A DNA stretch of 64,000 bases, from contig DAITAZ010000019.1 of the NCBI GenBank assembly GCA_036824045.1, positions 6,722 to 70,721 of the forward strand. Reading direction: 5' to 3'. Numbering within the stretch: the first letter of the stretch is position 1; each line of letters begins with the position of its first letter. The position numbers and the translations under genes were made by a program. Below the pieces are notes generated by a model that made no database searches, had not been told where the DNA came from, and was given only the letters and a program-made list of their open reading frames with translations. Shown piece by piece: positions 24,347 to 32,206 of this stretch. This stretch comes from DAITAZ01 sp036824045 (GTDB taxonomy: Bacteria > Pseudomonadota > Gammaproteobacteria > Burkholderiales > Rhodocyclaceae).

Positions 24347-26245
24347 ATGACGACATACGCAGAATTTCACAAGAAATCGGTGGAGCAGCCGGAGGCTTTC
24401 TGGACGGAGCAGGCCGGGTTGATCCACTGGAACAAACCCTTCGAGAAAGTGCTGGATTTCACCAATCCACCTTTCACCAAGTGGTTTGTCGGTGGCGAAA
24501 CCAACCTGTGCTACAACGCGGTGGATCGCCACGTGGCGGAGCGGGGCGACCAGAAGGCGCTGATCTACATCTCCACCGAAACCAACGAAGAGAAAATCTA
24601 CACGTTCAAGGAACTGGCGACGGAAGTGCAGCGCATGGCCGCGGTGCTGAAGTCCCAGGGGGTGGGCAAGGGTGACCGGGTGTTGATCTACATGCCGATG
24701 ATCGCCGAAGCCATCTTCGCCATGCTGGCCACCACGCGCATCGGTGCGGTTCACTCGGTGGTGTTTGGTGGTTTTGCTTCCCATTCGCTGGCCACCCGGA
24801 TTGACGACGCCCAGCCCAAGGTGATGGTGACCTCCGACGCCGGCATGCGTGGTGGGAAGGCCGTGCCTTACAAGCACCTGGTGGACGAAGCCTTGCGCCT
24901 GTCGGAAACACCCCCGGCCAAGGTGATCATCGTCAATCGTGGGTTGGACAAGGAGATGCCCATCACCGAAGGGCGGGACGTGGACTACGCTACCCTCCGT
25001 GCCCAGTACATGGATGCTGAAGTGCCCTGCGAGTGGGTGGAATCCAACCATCCCTCCTACATCCTGTACACCTCCGGCACCACCGGCAAGCCCAAGGGCG
25101 TTCAGCGTGACACCGGCGGCTATTGCACGGCGCTGGCGGCAACCATGAAGCATATCTACTGTGGCGAAGCCGGTGAGACCTACTTCTCCACGTCAGACAT
25201 CGGTTGGGTGGTGGGGCACAGCTACATCGTCTACGGCCCGCTGATCTCCGGCATGGCGACCGTGGTGTATGAAGGCCTGCCGATCCGGCCTGATCCGGGC
25301 ATCTGGTGGAAGATTGTTCAGGACCACAAGGTATCGGTCATGTTCTCTGCGCCCACCGCGGTACGGGTGCTGAAGAAGCAGGACCCAGCCTATCTGAAGA
25401 AGTACGATCTTTCGAGCCTCAAGCACGTGTTCCTGGCGGGCGAGCCGCTGGACGAGCCTACCCACCGCTGGATCGAAGGCGAACTGGGGTTGCCGGTGTA
25501 CGACCATTACTGGCAGACGGAAACGGGTTGGGCCATCCTGTCCTCCCTGCCCGGTGTGGAAAAGACGCCCACCAAGCCGGGTTCTCCCGCCTTCCCCTCG
25601 TTTGGCTACAACGTCAAGTTGTTGCGGGAGGACGGGAGCGAGATCGAGGCTCCGGACGAGAAAGGGGTGGTTGCGGTTATCCCACCGCTGCCGCCGGGTT
25701 GTCTGTCCACCGTGTGGGGGCAGGACGAGCGCTTCGTGAAGACGTATTACACGAGTTTCCCGAATGCTCAGATCTATTCCACCTTCGACTGGGGCATCCG
25801 GGACAAGGACGGGTACTTCTTCATCCTCGGCCGGACGGACGACGTGATCAACGTGGCAGGCCACCGCCTTGGCACCCGGGAGATCGAAGAGGCCATCAGC
25901 GGCCACAATGCCGTGGCAGAGTGTGCTGTGGTCGGGGTGGCCGACCAACTCAAGGGCCAGATGCCCATGGCGTTTGCCGTACTCAAGGATCCTTCCAAGG
26001 CCGCTACGCCGGAAAGCAAGGCCGCCCTGGAGAAGGAGATCATGGGTGTGGTCGATGCCGCCCTGGGTGCGATCGCCCGTCCCGCGCGCGTGCACATCGT
26101 GGCTCAGTTGCCCAAGACCCGGTCCGGCAAGGTTTTGCGCCGTTCCATTCAGGCTTTGGCAGAAGGGCGTGATCCGGGCGACTTGACCACGCTGGACGAT
26201 CAAGCCGGTATCGAGCAGATCCGGGGCGCAATCTCCGGCAAGTAA
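24347..26245 (+). CDS. prpE: Propionyl-CoA synthetase PrpE
   Basis: The 632-residue AMP-forming ligase has YILYTSGTTGKPKGVQRDTGGY (phosphate loop), DHYWQTETGW, and LPKTRSGKVLRRSIQ with the C-terminal lysine that is acetylated in relatives. The N-terminus YAEFHKKSVEQPEAFWTEQAGLIHWNKP is PrpE-like and differs from Acs at 32207. It activates propionate, and possibly acrylate, to CoA thioesters. GGGAGAGG at 24331-24338 precedes the ATG. It lies 197 bases after acuI, and a terminator follows. No methylcitrate-cycle genes are nearby. Confidence 0.93.
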   Translation: MTTYAEFHKKSVEQPEAFWTEQAGLIHWNKPFEKVLDFTNPPFTKWFVGGETNLCYNAVDRHVAERGDQKALIYISTETNEEKIYTFKELATEVQRMAAVLKSQGVGKGDRVLIYMPMIAEAIFAMLATTRIGAVHSVVFGGFASHSLATRIDDAQPKVMVTSDAGMRGGKAVPYKHLVDEALRLSETPPAKVIIVNRGLDKEMPITEGRDVDYATLRAQYMDAEVPCEWVESNHPSYILYTSGTTGKPKGVQRDTGGYCTALAATMKHIYCGEAGETYFSTSDIGWVVGHSYIVYGPLISGMATVVYEGLPIRPDPGIWWKIVQDHKVSVMFSAPTAVRVLKKQDPAYLKKYDLSSLKHVFLAGEPLDEPTHRWIEGELGLPVYDHYWQTETGWAILSSLPGVEKTPTKPGSPAFPSFGYNVKLLREDGSEIEAPDEKGVVAVIPPLPPGCLSTVWGQDERFVKTYYTSFPNAQIYSTFDWGIRDKDGYFFILGRTDDVINVAGHRLGTREIEEAISGHNAVAECAVVGVADQLKGQMPMAFAVLKDPSKAATPESKAALEKEIMGVVDAALGAIARPARVHIVAQLPKTRSGKVLRRSIQALAEGRDPGDLTTLDDQAGIEQIRGAISGK

Positions 26246-26277
26246 GGCGGTTGCTGGTGCCAGAGCATGGCGATGAA

Positions 26278-26302
26278 GCCCGCGCATTGCGCGGGCTTTT
26301 TT
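26278..26302 (+). terminator. Rho-independent terminator of prpE
   Basis: GCCCGCGC-ATT-GCGCGGGC is followed by six T residues, 33 bases after the prpE stop. Confidence 0.9.
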
Positions 26303-26321
26303 CATTTCTCGATCAGCCGGT

Positions 26322-28619
26322 TCAGGCGTGTTGCTGGAGTGCGCAGCGGAAATGGGTGTGCACGGTCGGCCACGGCGTGTTGGCCGCGAGGTCGTTGCGT
26401 AGCGTTGCCAAGGGCGCGGCGAGCTGGGGTTTGAGTAGTTGCGCCCGTTGGTGTGCGTGGTTGGCCTCGTCGAGCCGCCCTTGCATGATCAGTGCGGCGC
26501 CCAGATAGGCTAGTGAGTCCGGACGCTGGGCGGTAGTGAGGGCCCTGCGCAGCAGGCGATCGGCGACTTCCGGCTGGCCTTTGTCCAAAGCCTGCAGGGC
26601 GAGTAACTCCAGGGCGAGGGGGTCGTGCAGGTTATGCAGCAGGGCCTGCTTGCACAGCGTTTCAGCAGCCGGGCTTCCCCCCAGGTAAGCCAGCATTGCG
26701 CGACGGGCCAGAGTGCTCGGGCGGACTTGGCCGGGGGCGGGGAGTGTGCCGGCGGGGGCGCCATCGCCCACGTCGGGAACATCGATCCGGGCAATGTGTC
26801 GGCACTCGAGGAAGGCCGCCCAGATCAGATGCAGTGCTTCTTCCACATTCCGGACCGTACGCTCGTTCTGGAAGAGAGGGGCTACCAGGCGGTTGAGCTG
26901 TATCCGTACCTGTTGGGTCTCCAGCGCATTCCCTTCGCTGGCAAGGTGGACGGCGTGCTCTTCATAGTCGGCCAGAGAGGTGACGAGCAGGTGGTCCAAT
27001 CCTGCGGCGGCCATCAAACTGGCCAGCCTGCCGGTCCGACCCGCCATGGCAAGCGCTACCGGTGGGATTTCCGCCAGGAGCGCGTCTGCACAACCGCCCT
27101 CATCGCCATCGGTTGCCAGGTAAACATCGGCCAACTGGAGCAGGGCTTGGCGCAGCGGGGGCAGGGTCGGCAGGGCTAAACCCTCGGGAAGGAACACGAT
27201 GCGGCTGGCGGCCTCGCCCGCGCAGACCCGCAAGTTGTGCTGCGCGGCGGGTGATACGCTGGGGAGCCACAACCAGCCTTCTGGTACGCGCTGGAGTACG
27301 CGCAGCCATGTGGCAAAGAGCTCGGGGGCAATACGCTCGGCCGTTAGCAAGCTGCCGAAAATGATGCCTTGGGTGGGTAGCCTGAGGATCTGGCGCAGAG
27401 CGTGCCCGCAGGAGGCACCGGCGTCATTGGCCGAAGCCGGGCCCTGATTGGGCTCGGCCACGAAGCGGCGGGTCCGCCGGGATGCTGTCTCCTGGCGGAG
27501 TCGGTCCTTGAGCATCGCGGTGTTGCCGGCTGGGTCCGCCATGCCGCGGGAGGCTTGCAGCCAGGTTTCGAGCTCGGATGCTGGCGCGGCTTCGGAGTCG
27601 CCGTCCACGGCCCAGGCCGACACGGGCAAGTAAGCCAGCCGCTCGGTGTATGCGGCACTGTCTACAGCGGGGGTGGCGATTACGTCGGTGAGCAGCCAGT
27701 CCACATGGGGAGCGCCACTGGTACCAGGGGGGCCTAGCCAGCGGACTTGTACGGGGGCTGGGCGGAGCGCGAGTATCGTCTCCGCATGGCTGCAACTGTC
27801 GCCGCACAGATCCACGAGGATGTCCGTCTCTGCATCGGCAATGGCCTGGGCGGCTTGCCAAGGCTTCAGGGCGTTCACGGCGACGATGTCGGCATTCGTG
27901 AATGTTCCAGTGGGTTTGCCGTCGCTAAGGTAGATCCGCGGGTGGACGCGCTCGGACTCGTGTTTGACGACAAGTGCTGTCAGGAGCGGCAGATGAGCGA
28001 AGTTCGTCAGATAGGCGATTCGCAACGGGCGTTGGCTGGTGAAGTCCCGGATGGCGCGCCGGGCACGGGGCGCCCGGGCAAGCCGCTGGTGCAGTGCTTC
28101 GTTCCAGCGCAACACGGTGGTCCGATACTCTGCCGGCCTGAGCCACAGATCCCGGGCAAGAGCGGGGGGAAAGAGAAAGCGGGGCGGAGGGGTCAGCGCC
28201 AGCTCGGCAAGGCGGGGGCGCCGATCTCTCCAGATGCATAGGCTGCGCTCGCATTGCCAAAGGGCGAGCAGAGTGTCCGGGTGTGTCGGGTCGAGGGCGT
28301 GGGCTTGGCTGACGTCGTCCAGCGCCCGGGTGACATCCCCTTGGCTCAGGCGTAGTAACCCCCGGTGAAGGCGGGCAGGGGCAAATGCCGGGTCAAGCCC
28401 CAGGGCCTCGTCGTACTGCTCGGCGGCGCCGGACAGGTCGCCGCAAGCCGCCAAGGCACGGCCCAGGAGGGTTCGCAGCGGAGCGCTTGCCCGCCCTTCG
28501 CCAAGACTGCGGGTAGCCAGTCGCCGGGCGCGTTCCGCCCGCCGGTGGACGATGAGGCGCTCGATCCGGCGAAGGAAATCCTCCGTTGGAATACTGTGCT
28601 GTGCTTGAACCGTCGACAT
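26322..28619 (-). CDS. TPR protein with O-GlcNAc-transferase-like (GT41) catalytic region
   Basis: The 765-residue protein starts with tetratricopeptide-like helices (about 20-120, for example GDLSGAAEQYDEALGLDPAFAPARLHRGLLRL). The central region resembles bacterial OGT/SPINDLY proteins: DILVDLCGDSCSHAETILALRPAPVQVRWLGPPGTSG, HVDWLLTD, and later TDGDEGGCADALLAEIPPVAL. A second TPR-like block lies at the C-terminus (DRLLRRALTTAQRPDSLAYLGAAL), unlike standard OGTs where TPRs are only N-terminal. Family members glycosylate Ser/Thr of proteins such as flagellins or adhesins. The catalytic part is divergent, so activity is uncertain. No signal peptide is seen. Confidence 0.75.
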   Translation of the reverse strand: MSTVQAQHSIPTEDFLRRIERLIVHRRAERARRLATRSLGEGRASAPLRTLLGRALAACGDLSGAAEQYDEALGLDPAFAPARLHRGLLRLSQGDVTRALDDVSQAHALDPTHPDTLLALWQCERSLCIWRDRRPRLAELALTPPPRFLFPPALARDLWLRPAEYRTTVLRWNEALHQRLARAPRARRAIRDFTSQRPLRIAYLTNFAHLPLLTALVVKHESERVHPRIYLSDGKPTGTFTNADIVAVNALKPWQAAQAIADAETDILVDLCGDSCSHAETILALRPAPVQVRWLGPPGTSGAPHVDWLLTDVIATPAVDSAAYTERLAYLPVSAWAVDGDSEAAPASELETWLQASRGMADPAGNTAMLKDRLRQETASRRTRRFVAEPNQGPASANDAGASCGHALRQILRLPTQGIIFGSLLTAERIAPELFATWLRVLQRVPEGWLWLPSVSPAAQHNLRVCAGEAASRIVFLPEGLALPTLPPLRQALLQLADVYLATDGDEGGCADALLAEIPPVALAMAGRTGRLASLMAAAGLDHLLVTSLADYEEHAVHLASEGNALETQQVRIQLNRLVAPLFQNERTVRNVEEALHLIWAAFLECRHIARIDVPDVGDGAPAGTLPAPGQVRPSTLARRAMLAYLGGSPAAETLCKQALLHNLHDPLALELLALQALDKGQPEVADRLLRRALTTAQRPDSLAYLGAALIMQGRLDEANHAHQRAQLLKPQLAAPLATLRNDLAANTPWPTVHTHFRCALQQHA

Positions 28620-28757
28620 GAAAACTCCGGAGATGACCCTGCCGGAGCACGAAGCTCCGTAGCCTTCAAGCTATCAGAGCCCATGACGGGAGAAGGCGTG
28701 GATAAGGTGGAAGGATTGCCTTGTTACTTTTGCGACGGGGGCCGCCGGAACACGGGG

Positions 28758-29522
28758 TCAGCGCCACCCAATCTCCGCAGCGGTCTTGGGACCGATCATG
28801 GCGTAGGCGAGGCTGGGCGGGATGTCTGCCTCGGAGGGCGATCGGGGGATGCGCCCGCCCATGATCTCGGCCTTTTCCTGGGGGTAAAGCGGCGAGCGAT
28901 CCGGCTCGGCGAAGCCGTCTGGCGGCACCGGAAGGGCGGTGGCGGGGTCGTACTTGTCCGTGGCGCCCAGGGTGTGGAGCATTTCGTGGGCGATGATGAC
29001 ATTGTTGGTTTCGGTCATGTCGCGCAGGGCAAAAGCGTTGACGAACGCCATCTGGCCTTTTTCGAGCCCAACGGAATTGTCCAGGCCGAACGACTGTTGG
29101 CCGTCGAAGTAACTGACGAAGAGCCGGATGTTCGGGCGGGGGCCCGCATAGTGGTCGTTCTGCCAGGCCCAATAGCGCGTTTCGAGGCTCCACATCATGA
29201 TGCTCAGGATGTTGTCGGTGGCTGGGGCGGAGGGTGGCCTTTCCGGTAGCGCCGGCGCCACGCGGATGTCAACGGGCCTTATGCGCTCCATTCCATGGCG
29301 GACGCTTTCGCGCTCGATGAAGCTCTGGATCGATGCAAACGTTTGGTCGGTGATGCGGGAGATGTACTGCTCGGCGGTACGGCTGCCATCACCGTTGATG
29401 GGGTAGACCACTACCTGCAGGGTGCTTTGCCAGTCCGTGGCGCGCGCCTTGGCTCGATAGGTGGAAACGGCAACGGTAGCCAGGATGAAAAGCAGGACAA
29501 AGATGCGCAGGGTTCGAAACAT
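28758..29522 (-). CDS. Membrane-anchored putative zinc metalloprotease (HExxH)
   Basis: The 254-residue protein begins with an uncleaved-looking membrane segment (LRIFVLLFILATVAVSTY). Near residues 178-192 it has AHEMLHTLGATDKYD, an HExxHxxGxxxxxD arrangement reminiscent of metzincin-like proteases, with the acidic residue placed after a short insertion. The middle part is W/Y-rich (SLETRYWAWQNDHYAG). The family is not recognised with certainty. It lies downstream of fumarase on the same strand but behind a terminator, so it is probably expressed separately or weakly. Confidence 0.6.
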   Translation of the reverse strand: MFRTLRIFVLLFILATVAVSTYRAKARATDWQSTLQVVVYPINGDGSRTAEQYISRITDQTFASIQSFIERESVRHGMERIRPVDIRVAPALPERPPSAPATDNILSIMMWSLETRYWAWQNDHYAGPRPNIRLFVSYFDGQQSFGLDNSVGLEKGQMAFVNAFALRDMTETNNVIIAHEMLHTLGATDKYDPATALPVPPDGFAEPDRSPLYPQEKAEIMGGRIPRSPSEADIPPSLAYAMIGPKTAAEIGWR

Positions 29523-29537
29523 AGGGCGGGCCGTAAC

Positions 29538-29566
29538 GAAAAAAGGCGCGTGCCGCAGCACGCGCC
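29538..29566 (-). terminator. Rho-independent terminator of fumarase
   Basis: On the minus strand the stem GGCGCGTGC-TGCG-GCACGCGCC is followed by a run of T (A residues at 29538-29544 on the plus strand), 30 bases after the fumarase stop. Confidence 0.9.
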
Positions 29567-29595
29567 CTTCTCTTAACGGACAGCCGAGGGGGTAT

Positions 29596-31131
29596 TTAAG
29601 CGACGGTCACGGGAATCTTGCCGATCTTGGCTTGCCATTCCTTCGGGCCGGTTTCGTGGACGCTGGTGCCTGAAGAATCCACGGCCACGGTCACAGGCAT
29701 GTCCTGCACGTCGAACTCGTAGATGGCTTCCATGCCCAGGTCGGCAAAGCCCACCACCTTGGCCGACTTGATGGCCTTGGCAACGAGGTAGGCCGCGCCG
29801 CCGACGGCCATCAGGTAGGCGGATTTGTTGTCCTTGATTGCAGCGATGGCAGTGGGGCCACGCTCGGACTTGCCCACCATGGAGATGAGCCCGGTCTTCT
29901 CCAGCATCATGCGGGTGAACTTGTCCATGCGAGTGGCGGTGGTGGGGCCTGCGGGACCGACCACTTCATCACGAACCGGGTCCACCGGACCCACGTAGTA
30001 GATCACACGGTTGGTGAAATCCACGGGTAACTGCTCGCCCCTGCCCAGCATGTCGGAGATGCGCTTGTGGGCGGCATCGCGGCCAGTCAGCATCTTGCCG
30101 TTCAGGAGCAGCTTCTGACCGGGTTTCCATGCGGCCACTTCTTCCTTGGTCAGGGCGTCCAGATTGACCCGGGTGGCCGACTTGAGGTCCGGCGTCCAGG
30201 TCACGGCGGGCCAGTCTTCCAGCTTCGGCGGCTCGATCTTGGCGGGGCCGGAGCCGTCCAGGTGGAAGTGGCAGTGGCGGGTGGCGGCGCAGTTGGGCAC
30301 GAGGGCCACGGGCAGGTTGGCCGCGTGGCAGGGGTAGTCCAGCACCTTTACGTCGAGCACGGTGGTCAGGCCGCCCAGGCCCTGAGCACCGACGCCCAGC
30401 GCGTTGACCTTCTCATAGAGTTCCAGACGCAGTTCTTCGGCGCGGCTGAGGGTGGCGCCAGAAGCGGCCTTGGCCTTCAGTTCGTGGATGTCCACCGGCG
30501 CCATGATGGATTCCTTGGCGAGCAGCATGGCCTTTTCCGGCGTGCCGCCGATGCCGATGCCGATGATGCCCGGCGGACACCAGCCGGCGCCCATTTCCGG
30601 AATCTTTTTCAGCACCCAGTCGACCAGGTCGTCGGACGGGTTCAGCATCGCAAACTTGGACTTGGCTTCCGAGCCGCCGCCCTTGGCCGCGCAGATCACC
30701 TCCACGTGGTGACCCTCGACGATCTCGAAATGCACCACGGCCGGGGTGTTGTCCTTGGTGTTCTTGCGAGTGCCGGCCGGATCGGCCAGCACCGAGGCGC
30801 GCAGCGGGTTGTCCGGATTGGCGTAGGCGCGGCGGACACCTTCGTCGATCATCTTCTGGATGCTCATCGTGGCATCCGGCCAGGTGACCTGCATGCCCAC
30901 CTTGATGAAGACCATGCCGATGCCAGTATCTTGGCAGATCGGGCGGTGGCCTTCTGCGGCCATGCGCGAATTGGTCAGGATCTGGGCAATGGCGTCCTTG
31001 GCAGCAGGGCTTTCCTCGCGCTCGTAGGCTTCACCCAAGGCCTTGATGTAATCCAGCGGGTGGTAGTAGCTGATGTACTGGAAGGCATCGGCGATGGACT
31101 GGATCAGGTCTTCCTGGCGAATGGCGGTCAT
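29596..31131 (-). CDS. fum: Fumarate hydratase class I (iron-sulfur dependent)
   Basis: The 511-residue protein spans the fused alpha and beta regions of class I fumarases. It has HRPICQDTGIGMVFIKVG, GAGWCPPGIIGIGIGG and NCAATRHCHFHLDGSG, which carry the cysteines of the oxygen-sensitive [4Fe-4S] cluster. C-terminal GPAGPTTATRMDKFTRMMLEKTG is the beta-domain signature. It hydrates fumarate to malate in the TCA cycle. At 511 residues it is shorter than E. coli FumA (548) but normal for betaproteobacteria. The UPF0114 gene lies upstream on the same strand, 66 bases away. Confidence 0.95.
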   Translation of the reverse strand: MTAIRQEDLIQSIADAFQYISYYHPLDYIKALGEAYEREESPAAKDAIAQILTNSRMAAEGHRPICQDTGIGMVFIKVGMQVTWPDATMSIQKMIDEGVRRAYANPDNPLRASVLADPAGTRKNTKDNTPAVVHFEIVEGHHVEVICAAKGGGSEAKSKFAMLNPSDDLVDWVLKKIPEMGAGWCPPGIIGIGIGGTPEKAMLLAKESIMAPVDIHELKAKAASGATLSRAEELRLELYEKVNALGVGAQGLGGLTTVLDVKVLDYPCHAANLPVALVPNCAATRHCHFHLDGSGPAKIEPPKLEDWPAVTWTPDLKSATRVNLDALTKEEVAAWKPGQKLLLNGKMLTGRDAAHKRISDMLGRGEQLPVDFTNRVIYYVGPVDPVRDEVVGPAGPTTATRMDKFTRMMLEKTGLISMVGKSERGPTAIAAIKDNKSAYLMAVGGAAYLVAKAIKSAKVVGFADLGMEAIYEFDVQDMPVTVAVDSSGTSVHETGPKEWQAKIGKIPVTVA

Positions 31132-31197
31132 GACTGGGTTCCCTCTCTTTGGCTTTGTCTTGATATGTCTGGTTACAGGTGATGTGTGGTTGCCCGA

Positions 31198-31755
31198 TCA
31201 GTGTTTCTTACCCAGCAGCAGGGTCTGGTTCATGATCTTGTCCGTCCAGGCCATGGCCAGCGCTGAGACCAGAAACACGATGTGAATGATCACCTGCCAC
31301 TTGATGGTCTGTTCCGGCATGTTGCCCGCGTTGATGAAGGTCTTGAGCAGGTGGATGGACGATATCCCGATGATGGCCGTGGAGAGTTTGATCTTGAGAA
31401 CGCCGGCATTGACGTGGGAGAGCCACTCAGGTTGGTCCGGGTGGCCTTCGAGATCCAGGCGGGAGACGAAAGTCTCGTAACCGCCAATAATGACCATGAT
31501 CAGCAGGTTGGCGATCATCACCACGTCGATCAGCCCGAGCACGATCAACATGGTTTCCGCTTCCGACAATTCGCCGATACGGCCGACGAGATGCGCAAGT
31601 TCGTGCATGAACTGATACACGTAAGCGCATTGGGCGACGATGAGGCCGATGTAGAGCGGTGCCTGAAGCCACCGGCTCCAGAAAATGAACTGCTCCATCG
31701 CGCGAAGGGATCGGGGCTGGCTACCGTGGGCGGGGGGCTTAGGCGTATCGGACAT
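31198..31755 (-). CDS. UPF0114 (YqhA-like) membrane protein
   Basis: The 185-residue protein contains LEQ/MEQFIFWSRWLQAPLYIGLIVAQCAYVYQFMHEL and NLLIMVIIGGYETFVSRLDLEGHPDQPEWLSHVNAGVLKIKL, the family hallmarks, and about four membrane helices. Function is unknown in E. coli YqhA and relatives. It is the first gene of a minus-strand pair with fumarase. The first 18 residues before MEQF are polar and variable, so the start could also be the internal ATG at 31698. Confidence 0.9.
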   Translation of the reverse strand: MSDTPKPPAHGSQPRSLRAMEQFIFWSRWLQAPLYIGLIVAQCAYVYQFMHELAHLVGRIGELSEAETMLIVLGLIDVVMIANLLIMVIIGGYETFVSRLDLEGHPDQPEWLSHVNAGVLKIKLSTAIIGISSIHLLKTFINAGNMPEQTIKWQVIIHIVFLVSALAMAWTDKIMNQTLLLGKKH

Positions 31756-32206
31756 GGATGAAGGTGCAGTGCAAAAAAACCGGCAGCGATTCTAACATCG
31801 TTGCCTGTTCCGGTTCCCGATGGCGGCGCCGGAGACCAGAGAAGAACGCTCTCTGCGTGGAGCCTTCCGGGTAAGTCCGGTGAAGAGGGTTATGTCCGCA
31901 TGATGCATTGCAATGTGTGACGCCCCCGGGTGATGTGGGAATCTGCAACTTATTGTTTTTTGTAGACGTTGGATGTGTCCAGAAAATATTACCAATGGGA
32001 GTTTTTGGTGTTGTCGGGTATGAAATTGTGCGTTGCACCAATGACTTGCTGTAAGTGGGCTGTAAGATAAGTCGCGTCTAATGCTCGGAATCCCCTAGAA
32101 TCGCACCGCCACTAAGAAGAATCAGACCCGACAGGGAGTGGCTGTCAATACACCGGAGCGCACGCTCTGGAACAATCTTGATCTTGAGCAAGAGGAGAGG
32201 TAAGCA
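31756..32206. other. Upstream region of acs and of the UPF0114 gene
   Basis: A 451-base gap between divergent genes. It includes a 10-base palindrome CATTGCAATG (31906-31915) and a 16-mer shared with the paaN promoter region (32026-32041). An AT-rich stretch follows but gives no convincing sigma-70 pair. No coding sequence is supported. Confidence 0.6.
32026..32041. promoter_or_regulatory. 16-mer shared with the paaN upstream region
   Basis: TTGTGCGTTGCACCAA is close to an inverted repeat (TTGTGC/GCACCAA) and matches 6448-6463 in 14 of 16 bases. It lies about 165 bases upstream of the acs ATG. Confidence 0.3.
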
